Shown here: piece by piece, positions 20,201-26,400 of the stretch
How positions within the stretch are numbered: position 1 is the stretch's first letter
How the letters are laid out: every line of letters begins with the position of its first letter
Source of the DNA: Cognataquiflexum nitidum
GTDB lineage: Bacteria; Bacteroidota; Bacteroidia; Cytophagales; Cyclobacteriaceae
Assembly: GCF_022538055.1 (NCBI RefSeq)
Contig: NZ_JAKZAM010000012.1
Span: forward strand, 1 to 64,000
Length of the DNA stretch: 64,000 nucleotides
Direction: 5' to 3'
Translations under genes and position numbers: made by a program
The notes under the pieces: model-generated
What the model saw: only the letters and a program-made list of their open reading frames with translations
Database searches by the model: none
Told to the model about the DNA's origin: nothing

Positions 20201-21999
20201 TGGAGGTAAACACCGGTACCCTGGAACTTGATGAGACCCTTACCGTGGACTTGGATATGGAGCTTAATGGTTCCTCAAGTGTGCTTGTCAAGGAAGGAAA
20301 AACCCTACAAGCCGAACTTCTTTCTAATATCAGCACCAATAACAATTCAAAAATCATCCTTCAACCCGGAGCCAAATACTTTAACCTTGGCATCAGCGCA
20401 CCCCGGCTGGAGGTTCGTCAAAACCTCACGGGCACACGTGGCTGGAGGATGATGGGCGCTCCTGTCAGGGAAACAACCTATCTGGATTTTCTTGGAGAAA
20501 TAGAAAGCCAGGGATTTCCTGGCTCAATTCGACCAAACCTACAGCCCAATGTACTATGGTGGGATGAAACCGATGCAGGTACCACAGCACAAGGCTGGAG
20601 ACAGCCGGCCAATATCAGCCAACAGGTAAGCTCGGGCAGAGGACATTATGTATTTGTCTTTGGCGGCGCAAAACTTCCCGGAGGAAGTTCAGAATCCTAT
20701 TCGGATGTACTGCCATTGACCGTAGCGACCACAGGCCAAGAATTGAACCTGAACTCAGGGGGATTCAACTTTGGCATAACCTATACCCCAAGAATTGACC
20801 AACTGACTAATCAAAACAACAATTTCAATGAGGTTTCTACAACAGACGCTGGATTTAACCTTATCTCCAATCCTACTGCCAGCTACATAGATTTCCAAAA
20901 AGCTTCAGGTTGGCAAAAAACCAACATCGACCAGACCATCTATATATGGAATCAAAATAGGAACAACGGCAACGGAGGCTTTGAGCTCTTTCAAGGATCT
21001 GACCCTGCCAATCTTATTGCCCCCTTCCAGGCATTCTGGATAAAGGCAAATGCCCCAAATCCTATCCTGACCATGAACAACGAGGCCAAGTCTTTTGCGA
21101 CAAGCTCGTTTTTTGGAAGAGTCATTGAGGAAAGTCCCAAAACCGAAGCCCTAAAAATCAAACTTAATGTTTCGAGTGCCAGGATGGAGGCTGAATCCAT
21201 CCTGAGATTCAGTCCCGAAGGAAAAGATGAAAAAGACGAATGGGATGCCTACCAATTGGAATCATTGGGCAACAACTGGCTTCTGCTTTATTCCTATGGC
21301 TCTCCAAAAGAAAATACCCCATTGGCAATCAATCACCTGAGCCTGCCACAAGAGGCTGAAGAGAAATCAATCCCTCTCAATCTTGCTGCAGCATGGGAAG
21401 GAAAACCTTTTGGGGATGATTATTTGCTGACATGGGAACTGCCTGCAGCATGGCCATCCAATCAGAAGGTAGTCCTGATGGACCATATTTCAGAAAAAGC
21501 CATCGACATGGGCAAGATATCAGAGTACAGGTTCAATTTCAAAGCACCTACCTCCTCCAATACAAACCTGCGCATTGATGGCCAAGGAATGAAAAGCCCT
21601 CAGGCGGTGGTATTCTCCAGTCCTTTTGAATCCGGAAATCCAAATGCCCGGGTCAATCCTGAAAGCCCCAAGCGTCCATTTACGATCGTGATCGGATATC
21701 AGGGTACAGGCACAGAACCTGAATACAGGCCTGAAATGCCAAAATTATTTACGCCATATCCTAATCCATTCATAGACAGGACCCGAATCAAATTCTACCT
21801 GCCAATGACTGCAACAGCAGAAATCAAAATCTTCGATACCAATGGTATGACAGTGGGACAATTTGATGCTGCCGAGTATCTCGCAGGCGTGCACGAATTG
21901 GATTGGGCACCAGCCGGTAACAGATTGCCTGCAGGAATTTATGTCCTTCAGTTGATTACAGGTGAAAATGTACTTACCCAAAAACTCTTAAAGAAATAA
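14272..21999 (+). CDS. Giant T9SS-exported adhesin-like protein with Gly-rich, MBG and Ig-like domains
   Basis: 2575 residues. An N-terminal signal ends near SAQ-like TFGQ (residue 44). Then: a beta-sandwich-like domain (about 45-240) seen again at about 914-1110; a Gly-rich domain (about 250-473) opening with TYNVPAGVTSLRIQAWG; a duplicated 168-residue MBG/YDG-type repeat (574-741 and 742-909); further MBG repeats (about 1120-1270, VYGQPDPELTYTVTG); Ig-like/Big-type modules (about 1270-1580); a second Gly-rich domain (about 1584-1785, WTVPPGVTEITVEAWG); a long repeat/beta-helix-like region with SGNWEDENTW; and a C-terminal type A T9SS sorting domain (YPNPFIDRTRI to QLITGENVLTQKLLKK). It should be exported by T9SS and anchored at or released from the surface. 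The stop is 3 bases before the next gene. Confidence 0.88.
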   Translation: MGSDISKYSLGLASLILLWIGKSKSLIGLLAILLIISTENTFGQAVWESSATAVGSGTGSGSVTRPTGTTTGDLLIAGFMFESGTDATLSIPTGWTLIRRTDQSSNVGMATYFRIATSGEPASYAFRASGKWAVGISRISGANQTSPIAVSNGNSSSSSSTSVVAPTVTTTAANQLVLAFYTNKKNGTYIPDSGTTERYDAPNTSEGIPSNMLATYVQAAAGTTGTKTATASESETWVAQQIVVNEPIIEISETITTVGNGTYNVPAGVTSLRIQAWGGGGRGGSATSNGGMGGGGGGAYASSVLTVTPSSSIPYFVGSGGSGTNTNGGRTTFGPPSGQTASISNNVQAAGGIGVLNNTSQGGAGGGAQNNPSVGQITQLGGSGATGVSSGPSTRGGGGGSSAGINASGVNGSGVTGGTAPEGGGNGGSAGGRGSNGGGGSPPGGGGAGASRNGTNTLGGNGGNGQIRISYQASLTVSSPNDINVGTRAEYTITRNGPTTAAATVNLSSSGATGGQFFAAASGGTAITSISIPVGSTSVTVYFTGNAGTHTVNFASPGYLPASDVLVINQPASTVTIKSGTSNSFTYTGSAQGPGVNDFDFTGSQGTRSVLYTGVSPTSYNSATPPTNAGTYQVVASVAADANFGSANSSPFAFAITRATVTITPDAGQSKSLGGPDPVLTFQSSGWLGSDNAALLQGALSRAAGEAAGFYPITLGNLTETSGNYLLALTAGIQFEIKPGSTVTIKSGTSNSYTFTGTAQGPGINDFTFTGSSGAQTILYSGTGSTVYNSATPPTNAGTYQVVASVAADTNFGSANSSPFTFTITRVTVTITPNAGQSKFIGGSDPVLTFQSSGWLGSDNAALLQGALSRAAGEAAGFYPITLGNLTETSGNYLLALTAGIQFEIRIDPSMPVVQGTATFQNSFASNSHSVTLPSNIQAGDLLVMVLRPGATLAATTPNGWTLLSSRSSNGVSYVFFRTASGSEGSTQSISLSNNGSLAAITYRISNWEGTPEAAVAGSNTNNPPSITTSWDASPTLFIAAMTNRRTDNDVTGAPSGFSNLLTIANSLSTNNAFVRASTAVREENTKTIDPAGFSTSGTIDNPHSFTIAIKGKRKVLTVVANPLSKVYGQPDPELTYTVTGFQGADNESILTGSLSRTSGQNVGTYTISQGNLAAADYIIEFTGANFSITPKTLSITPDSGQFKIVGESDPESLTFQTSGFEFSDNNSLLTGSLLRAAGESPGFYPITQGTLNVTSGNYTLQFTSGIQFEIRSNPSRYIVTASTTNPRAGTAVAISAQLADVNGSAIPEAGRTVTWSELIGTSGTFSSATSVTNAQGIATVQFTTSSTIGISTKITVAGSGGLFGTSPEITTVDAVPTQLVFVQDPSGSSTVAGEAFATQPIVHILDEEGNLASSANKQITLSLSEGSGELRGNINLNAVNGVATFAGLNIDLVGSDKIILAESEGLASATTSAFTITPAPASLFTKYAGDQQAAQVGTAVGIAPAVRVQDVFGNPISGVSVSFAVTSGGGSIEPTTAVLTNEEGIASLISWTLGPLPGQNTLTASASGFSTLTFTALGSENLQISDFPNNTWTVPPGVTEITVEAWGAGGGGGGVREGSNRVGAGGGGGAYTKSILTVTPGQILNISIGTGGTAGSSTVDGGSGGDSRVSFNSSDLVRAKGGIGGQSRTSGNSTPKGGAGGRIDESIGDTITAGGNGLNGSGTGGSTGAGGNGANGGAGGTARSTAGNGNPGSAPGGGGGGGRDNDSSGSRSGGSGGSGRLIITYPQPVNQFRAATSGNWEDENTWEQQFSNGQFAKINSKPAANSNAVISAENIKVTVSDDLSVSGSITVVSDGELVLASGKNLTLNPGSTLSIGNEGILTLPSDGLVLGAGNLAINKGSTLAIAHPEGIKALGTPGGAIQNTGTRTFSAEADYIYNGTVPQVIGTGLPEVVNDLELENPTTVTLDRPLRVAVDLEVNTGTLELDETLTVDLDMELNGSSSVLVKEGKTLQAELLSNISTNNNSKIILQPGAKYFNLGISAPRLEVRQNLTGTRGWRMMGAPVRETTYLDFLGEIESQGFPGSIRPNLQPNVLWWDETDAGTTAQGWRQPANISQQVSSGRGHYVFVFGGAKLPGGSSESYSDVLPLTVATTGQELNLNSGGFNFGITYTPRIDQLTNQNNNFNEVSTTDAGFNLISNPTASYIDFQKASGWQKTNIDQTIYIWNQNRNNGNGGFELFQGSDPANLIAPFQAFWIKANAPNPILTMNNEAKSFATSSFFGRVIEESPKTEALKIKLNVSSARMEAESILRFSPEGKDEKDEWDAYQLESLGNNWLLLYSYGSPKENTPLAINHLSLPQEAEEKSIPLNLAAAWEGKPFGDDYLLTWELPAAWPSNQKVVLMDHISEKAIDMGKISEYRFNFKAPTSSNTNLRIDGQGMKSPQAVVFSSPFESGNPNARVNPESPKRPFTIVIGYQGTGTEPEYRPEMPKLFTPYPNPFIDRTRIKFYLPMTATAEIKIFDTNGMTVGQFDAAEYLAGVHELDWAPAGNRLPAGIYVLQLITGENVLTQKLLKK
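15991..16998 (+). repeat. 504-bp tandem duplication inside the adhesin gene
   Basis: Unit 1 is 15991-16494 and unit 2 is 16495-16998, in frame (168 codons each). The segment 16298-16481 is identical to 16802-16985 over 184 bp, while the first halves of the units differ at many sites. This mix suggests recent recombination or gene conversion over the second half. Confidence 0.92.
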
Positions 22000-22002
22000 G
22001 CC

Positions 22003-22503
22003 ATGCGAAAAATAACCCTTTTGATTCTATTTATCCTGGGACCATTTGCCATCCTGCACAGTCAAGCACAATCAACCAATGTGACAATCAGAGCCACCGC
22101 CACAGTAATGGACAACCTTGAGATGATTTCGATAAGGAATCTAGACCTGATAAGTCCCCCGATCGTAGAACAAAGAATATCCGTGTCCCCTATTTCCTCA
22201 GGCTATGCGGGCTTGTTCAAAATCGTGGGAAGTTCGGGGACAAGGATAAAAATCAACTACCTGAGAACCGAAGTGCTGGAAGAACAAAATGAGGGAATTG
22301 GGAAAATCTACGCAGAATATTCCCTGAGTGCCGGTGACGAAGATAATCAGGCAATAAGCTTTTTGCTCACACCCGGGGAAGCGGTGGTCACGCTGAGTTC
22401 CAGTGGAGTCATTTTTGTATGGCTTGGAGCTGAGTTGGACGTCAGCGAGGCCACTCCGGGATTATACTTATCCGAATTTGTATTGGAATTCGAATACATC
22501 TAA
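22003..22503 (+). CDS. Small secreted DUF4402-like subunit
   Basis: A 166-residue protein with a signal peptide (ITLLILFILGPFAILHSQAQ). The mature part starts with alternating beta residues (NVTIRATATVMDNLEMISIRNLDL) and has AGLFKIVGSSGTRIKINY and a final strand LYLSEFVLEFEYI, the pattern of DUF4402-type fimbrial-like subunits, though divergent. It starts 3 bases after the stop of the giant adhesin, so they are almost certainly cotranscribed. It might be a partner or co-subunit of the adhesin or of the downstream fibre system. Confidence 0.6.
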   Translation: MRKITLLILFILGPFAILHSQAQSTNVTIRATATVMDNLEMISIRNLDLISPPIVEQRISVSPISSGYAGLFKIVGSSGTRIKINYLRTEVLEEQNEGIGKIYAEYSLSAGDEDNQAISFLLTPGEAVVTLSSSGVIFVWLGAELDVSEATPGLYLSEFVLEFEYI

Positions 22504-22938
22504 AGTATGGGGATCCGCTTTTTTCGGTATCCGCCCCATAGCAGGTAAGCCAATATTGCACCGGCAGTAACGATCCTGCCACCGGAAGTAAGTCCGAAAT
22601 ACGGGATATTAGTTTGTTTTGCAAGGAATGATACCATATAATCATTTTACCGGTATCATCCTGGACATACAGTTCCGTTTTTTTTTGTAGTTGTCCCACT
22701 GGAAAATGCCGATAGGCGATCAGCCCGTTAAGAGGAAAAAACAGGACGGAATGTCCTCCCAGGGCGGGTATCCTCCTTGGAAAATATCTCCTAAAGCCTG
22801 GCGCGCAGCATCTCAGATAATCTTAGCTCAGAGAATCAAAAAAAATGACAAAATGGCCCATACGGGTCAATACAGGCTGATTTAATAGTCATTTTTTTGT
22901 CAGCATCAGGGAAAACGACAGCCAAAATCTGTTAAAAA
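22504..22938. other. Non-coding interval before the promoter array
   Basis: No convincing gene. A minus-strand frame at 22442-22699 has no recognisable family and overlaps the end of the upstream gene. The text near 22508-22560 (ggatccgctt, then gcaggtaagcc) weakly resembles the start of the dispersed intergenic repeat seen at 2926 and 40048. Inverted repeat GATACC / GGTATC lies at about 22628-22655. It may be an eroded element. Confidence 0.35.
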
Positions 22939-22998
22939 ATGAAAAAAACATCAAAAAAAGCATTTCATATACAAATAAATGCTGTTTCAAAATATTAA
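22939..22998 (+). CDS. Short ORF 1 of the cassette array (19 codons)
   Basis: Reads MKKTSKKAFHIQINAVSKY then TAA. The last 14 residues are shared with the two longer ORFs in the array (AFHIQINA-x-x-KY). The stop codon touches the TTTG of the first promoter. It may be a truncated copy of the cassette peptide. Whether it is translated is unknown. Confidence 0.25.
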   Translation: MKKTSKKAFHIQINAVSKY

Positions 22999-23030
22999 TT
23001 TGTAGTTCAAATAAATAATAGATACTTTTG
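22999..23030 (+). promoter_or_regulatory. Array promoter 1
   Basis: TTTG at 22999-23002, 20-base spacer, TACTTTTG at 23023-23030: an exact match to the Bacteroidota consensus TTTG-N19/20-TAnnTTTG. Confidence 0.8.
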
Positions 23031-23146
23031 CATATCAAATTTTGTATTTCACATCATTTGAAAGCATCTCGCAAGTTAAAGCAGAAAGGAATCCATAAGG
23101 GGCTCCCTAAAAATTGAAAAGATGGTTATTGAAGAATGTTTTTGAA

Positions 23147-23254
23147 ATGAAAACAGAAGATCAACAGTCAAAATCCATAAATCCAATGGAAAAGACAAAA
23201 AAGAACTTCAAAGAAGCATTTCATATACAAATTAATGCATTTTTAAAATATTAA
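23147..23254 (+). CDS. Short ORF 2 of the cassette array (35 codons)
   Basis: Starts MKTEDQQSKSINPMEKTKKN and ends in AFHIQINAFLKY. It begins about 117 bases after promoter 1 and its TAA at 23252-23254 is followed directly by the TTTG of promoter 2. The frame is kept in the next copy despite several base changes, some of them non-synonymous. It could be a leader peptide, a small secreted or regulatory peptide, or a relic of a duplicated gene start. Confidence 0.35.
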   Translation: MKTEDQQSKSINPMEKTKKNFKEAFHIQINAFLKY

Positions 23255-23286
23255 TTTGTAGTTCAAATAAATAAAAAATACTTTTG
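23255..23286 (+). promoter_or_regulatory. Array promoter 2
   Basis: TTTG at 23255-23258, 20-base spacer, TACTTTTG at 23279-23286; identical boxes and spacing to promoters 1 and 3. Confidence 0.8.
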
Positions 23287-23402
23287 CATATCAAATTTTG
23301 TATTTCACATCATTTGAAAGCATCTCGCAAGTTAAAGCAAAAAGGAATCCATAAGGGGCTCCCTAAAAATTGAAAAGATGGTTATTGAAGAATGTTTTTG
23401 AA

Positions 23403-23510
23403 ATGAAAACAGAAGATCAACAGTCAAAATCCATAAATCCAATGGAAAAGATAAAAAAGAACTTCAAAAAAGCATTTCATATACAAATAAATGCAGTTTC
23501 AAAATATTAA
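23403..23510 (+). CDS. Short ORF 3 of the cassette array (35 codons)
   Basis: Starts MKTEDQQSKSINPMEKIKKN and ends AFHIQINAVSKY; differs from ORF 2 by a few residues. Its stop abuts the TTTG of promoter 3. The same caution applies: coding is suggested by preserved length and frame between copies but not proven. Confidence 0.35.
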   Translation: MKTEDQQSKSINPMEKIKKNFKKAFHIQINAVSKY

Positions 23511-23542
23511 TTTGTAGTTCAAATAAATAAAAAATACTTTTG
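23511..23542 (+). promoter_or_regulatory. Array promoter 3, proximal to the subunit genes
   Basis: TTTG at 23511-23514, 20-base spacer, TACTTTTG at 23535-23542. It is the nearest promoter to the fimbrial-subunit-like gene at 23708 and leaves a leader of about 160 bases. Confidence 0.8.
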
Positions 23543-23707
23543 CATATCAAATTTTGTATTTCACATCATTTTAAAACATCTCGCAAAGTATCAGAATTAC
23601 CATCAGCTTTTCAAAGCTCTACTGCAAGTAAGCGACCGCAAAAAACCAAAATGCAGCAGCAATCAAAAGAACCGATCTCAAGAAGAGAACAAAAGATTGA
23701 AAAACCC

Positions 23708-24349
23708 ATGACCACAGAAAAACAAAATATAGCCTCCATGATGAAAATAATGACACTGTGCATTATGATGGTCTGTGGTGCTATAGATAGGGCTTCTGCA
23801 CAGAGAATCAGCTTCAGTACCTGGACAGGAAGCGAGGACATCATCCTGACTTCCATGAAAGGTGTCAATCCAAGGCTATCATTCAATGAAAAAAGGAAAG
23901 TTATCGTAGCAAGGTCTGAAAAAATTGACATCGGACTTCTCGAGGAGCAAGCCATGGTATTCAGAATCGACGCGCCGCTTGGATATGACCTGACGGTAGA
24001 ATTGAACTCCCCGACGCATCTGTTCAAAGACGGAGACCCAAACAAAGGAGCAATCCCGGTATCGTTCAGAATGGCTTACAACAATCAGGAGGCTCAAAAT
24101 GAATTTGTCGGAAAACAGAATGTGGTCGAAATCCCCGAAGGGTTCAACAACGTGACATTCCCTGTCAACAGAAGGCTTGGAAGTACACCTCCGGTTCCGA
24201 TTACGCCTGACTTTGAAAATTACGTCAAACCAAAGGGTGCTGCTTACCTATACATCTATGGCTCTTTTGGCCCTGTGGGTGATGTGGCTGCAGGAGAATA
24301 TACCGGGGAGGTTTTATTGAATGTTTATTTCGCAAATTATGACAACTAA
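23708..24349 (+). CDS. Secreted fimbrial-subunit-like protein (first gene after the promoter array)
   Basis: Starting at 23708 gives 213 residues; ATG 23738 is an equally good start, placing MMKIMTLCIMMVCGAIDRASAQ as a classical signal peptide. A longer frame back to 23540 runs into promoter 3 and is rejected. The mature protein is beta-rich (KVIVARSEKIDIGL, YDLTVELNSPTHLF) and ends AGEYTGEVLLNVYFANYDN, the Y-x-G-x-(hydrophobic alternation)-Y ending found in the neighbouring subunits. No known family was recognised with certainty; a minor or tip subunit is possible. The next gene starts 1 base after its stop. Confidence 0.6.
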   Translation: MTTEKQNIASMMKIMTLCIMMVCGAIDRASAQRISFSTWTGSEDIILTSMKGVNPRLSFNEKRKVIVARSEKIDIGLLEEQAMVFRIDAPLGYDLTVELNSPTHLFKDGDPNKGAIPVSFRMAYNNQEAQNEFVGKQNVVEIPEGFNNVTFPVNRRLGSTPPVPITPDFENYVKPKGAAYLYIYGSFGPVGDVAAGEYTGEVLLNVYFANYDN

Positions 24350-24350
24350 T

Positions 24351-24800
24351 ATGAAATTATTCATTCTCCTCCTTGGACTGACATTTGGAAGCAGCCTGAC
24401 ATCGCAGGCCCAATTCCTGAACATCAGGATCGACATACCCGCAGGAATGGTATTTTCTAATGATCCCCGAGACAAAGTATTTGGCGGAATGGCAGGAAAT
24501 ACCGATCAAGGATCGATCCCTATCACATGGATAGCGATGGAGTCCATGGAAAACCTCAGTTTTCTGGTTTCGATAGAAAATCAGGATCCCGATCAGGGCT
24601 ACTCACCCAAAGGATATTACATCAATCAGAGTGGTTGGGATTTGTCGGTAGCAAGGGAGCTTTTTCCCGGACCAAATCAGCTGACAATCGATAACCGGAA
24701 TCTGCTGATCAGAAATATCAGTCCGAAGGTTTCCTTCCTTCACGCCTGGCTGGGGATTCCCAATCACAGGCCCCTTACAATCAAAATTGAATACCCTTAA
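24351..24800 (+). CDS. Small secreted fimbrial-subunit-like protein
   Basis: From ATG 24351 the protein has 149 residues, with signal peptide LFILLLGLTFGSSLTSQAQ. The start is set by the signal peptide and by the upstream stop at 24347-24349 (1-base gap, so translational coupling is likely). The mature chain is beta-rich (FLNIRIDIPAGMVF, LSFLVSIENQDPDQG) and ends HRPLTIKIEYP. It is not assigned to a named family. Its position between other subunit-like genes suggests a minor component of the same fibre. Confidence 0.55.
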   Translation: MKLFILLLGLTFGSSLTSQAQFLNIRIDIPAGMVFSNDPRDKVFGGMAGNTDQGSIPITWIAMESMENLSFLVSIENQDPDQGYSPKGYYINQSGWDLSVARELFPGPNQLTIDNRNLLIRNISPKVSFLHAWLGIPNHRPLTIKIEYP

Positions 24801-24879
24801 AATAAATCACAATAAAAAAAAACAAACAAAACAAAAACAATTTAAAACAAACAAAACAATTTAAACAATTAAAAATTAT
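24790..24879 (+). promoter_or_regulatory. G-free A/C-rich leader of the DUF4402 subunit gene
   Basis: Ninety consecutive bases, including the last codons and stop of the upstream gene and the AT of the start codon, contain no G. The stretch is A-rich with repeated aaacaaacaaaac and acaatttaaa blocks. An unstructured A-rich leader is known to favour translation initiation in Bacteroidota, so this fits a strongly translated major subunit. Confidence 0.55.
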
Positions 24880-25462
24880 GAAAAATCTAGTAAAAATCTC
24901 GTTCTTGGTTGCATTTTTCGCAGCAATCGGTTTCTCCGCAAATGCACAGACTTCATTCAGTACTATTGACGTTGGTGCTAAAGTTTTTGATCAGATCACT
25001 GTAGAAGGATTTAGAAATCTTAATTTTGGACAAGTTATGATTAACACTACAAAGAAGGTTGACATTGACGGAGATATCACAGCTCCTGCAGGTATATCCG
25101 AATCAGGTGTACAAGTCGGTGTATTCAAAGTGTTTGCCGGTGCAGGTTCAGATGTTACCCTAGACTTTGCAGGTATCTCTACATTATCTGATGGTACAAA
25201 TACCATGGCCATCAGATTCAATGATGGGACTAATGATCTGGTAGGTTATGGACTTGACGCTGATGATGCTTCAGCTGCTGTAAGGTTTTCTAATTTTTCA
25301 GCTATTGTAGCAAACGGTCAAACTGCAAATTCATTCCCAACACACACAATTGACAACAAAAACGGAATATACGTTTACGTAGGTGCCGAAGTGACTGCAG
25401 GTGCAACTCAAGCTTCCGGAACTTATACAGGAACTGTAACCCTTACTGCTACTTATAACTAA
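24878..25462 (+). CDS. DUF4402 protein, probable major fibre subunit
   Basis: 194 residues with signal peptide (ISFLVAFFAAIGFSANAQ). The DUF4402 pattern is clear: FDQITVEGFRNLNFGQVM, GVFKVFAGAGSDVTLDF, NGIYVYVGAEVTAGATQASG and the last strand TYTGTVTLTATYN. DUF4402 proteins are small secreted immunoglobulin-like proteins often found beside PapD-like chaperones and ushers. Its dedicated G-free leader and the strong terminator just after it suggest it is the most abundant product of the operon. Confidence 0.8.
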   Translation: MKNLVKISFLVAFFAAIGFSANAQTSFSTIDVGAKVFDQITVEGFRNLNFGQVMINTTKKVDIDGDITAPAGISESGVQVGVFKVFAGAGSDVTLDFAGISTLSDGTNTMAIRFNDGTNDLVGYGLDADDASAAVRFSNFSAIVANGQTANSFPTHTIDNKNGIYVYVGAEVTAGATQASGTYTGTVTLTATYN

Positions 25463-25475
25463 TTTACATCAACCC

Positions 25476-25510
25476 ACCGGTGGCAGTTTTGCCACCGGTC
25501 TTTTTTTTTC
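25476..25510 (+). terminator. Intrinsic terminator between major subunit and chaperone genes
   Basis: A perfect 10-bp stem ACCGGTGGCA (25476-25485) / TGCCACCGGT (25490-25499) with a 4-base loop, followed by C and ten T. It lies 13 bases after the subunit stop and just before the chaperone gene, so it would lower chaperone and usher expression relative to the subunit. Confidence 0.9.
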
Positions 25511-25519
25511 AATACTCTC

Positions 25520-26341
25520 ATGAAAAAAATATTCTACTCTCTCCTCCTGTCGTTTATTGCTTTTGGAGCATCAGCACAGGTATCGCTTGCCCCGACTACG
25601 GTATTTACGGATGCCAATGGCGTCGGAACTCTCTTTGTCTCTAATGGGTCAGAAACTCCCCAAGAGGTAAACATCAGCTTCATGTTTGGCTATCCTGCCA
25701 CGGATTCATTGGGAAATGTGTCCATGGTCTATACGGACAGCATCAAAGAAGGTCAATACGGACTCACCGAAAGGGTCAGAACCTTCCCCAGGTCATTTAT
25801 CCTCGCTCCGGGACAGCAGCAGACCGTAAGGCTGCAGGTAAAACCCGACAGGACCAAGGCAGCCGGGACCTATTTTACCCGTGTCAAAGTCCTTTCCAAT
25901 GCACAGACAGCAGATGTAGGACAGACGAATAATGCTGAAATCGCCACACAGGTTACTTTCCAGTTTGAACAGGTCATCGCCATGTTTTACAAATCAGGGG
26001 CAGTATCGACAGGCTTGGATTTCAGCCAAATAGAAACCAAAACAGATTCTCTTTCTATTGTAGTAGAGTCAGAATTTAAAGTGACCGGCAACTCTCCTTA
26101 TCTTGGAAGCTTCAATGCCGTGGTCAAAGATGCCTCAGGCAATATCATCAAAGAACAGCAACAGACATTGGCACTGTATTTTGAAGGCAAAAGGTCATTT
26201 AGAATTCCTTTGCCCGAGGATACCAAGCCGGGTAAATATACCTTAGAAGTACTATTCAAAACAGAAAGATCAGATATCCCTACCTCAGACCTTATACAGG
26301 CTGCCCCTACGAAAAAAACCTTCTCGGTGCAGGTACTTTGA
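25520..26341 (+). CDS. PapD-like periplasmic pilus chaperone
   Basis: 273 residues with a signal peptide (IFYSLLLSFIAFGASAQ). The first Ig-like domain shows VSLAPTTVF-(x)-GVGTLFVSNGSETPQEVNISF and the chaperone signature FPRSFILAPGQQQTVRLQV, then AGTYFTRVKV, where PapD-type chaperones carry the G1 edge strand and a conserved basic residue. A second beta domain follows (about 150-273). It would bind subunits in the periplasm and deliver them to the usher encoded 59 bases downstream. It is divergent from proteobacterial classical chaperones and closest in style to the archaic group. Confidence 0.78.
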   Translation: MKKIFYSLLLSFIAFGASAQVSLAPTTVFTDANGVGTLFVSNGSETPQEVNISFMFGYPATDSLGNVSMVYTDSIKEGQYGLTERVRTFPRSFILAPGQQQTVRLQVKPDRTKAAGTYFTRVKVLSNAQTADVGQTNNAEIATQVTFQFEQVIAMFYKSGAVSTGLDFSQIETKTDSLSIVVESEFKVTGNSPYLGSFNAVVKDASGNIIKEQQQTLALYFEGKRSFRIPLPEDTKPGKYTLEVLFKTERSDIPTSDLIQAAPTKKTFSVQVL

Positions 26342-26400
26342 TTTTGATCAGAAATTAACCCTTTAAGTTTAATCACCCCCCATTTTAACTTAAATTCATT

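Larger units (their letters stand above)
22951..23590 (+). repeat. 256-bp tandem cassette repeat (2.5 copies) carrying promoters and short ORFs
   Basis: The landmark gcatttcatatacaaat occurs at 22960, 23216 and 23472, giving an exact period of 256 bp. Copies 1 and 2 are complete and nearly identical; copy 3 diverges after about 23590, where the leader of the next gene begins. Each copy contains one perfect TTTG-N20-TACTTTTG promoter, a roughly 115-base leader and a short ORF that ends immediately before the TTTG of the next copy. Duplicating the unit therefore multiplies the promoter in front of the subunit genes. Confidence 0.92.

Noticed and set aside
22442..22699. Minus-strand 85-codon frame downstream of the DUF4402-like gene
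   Set aside because: No family match or signal peptide and it overlaps the end of a well-formed gene; left as possible relic only.
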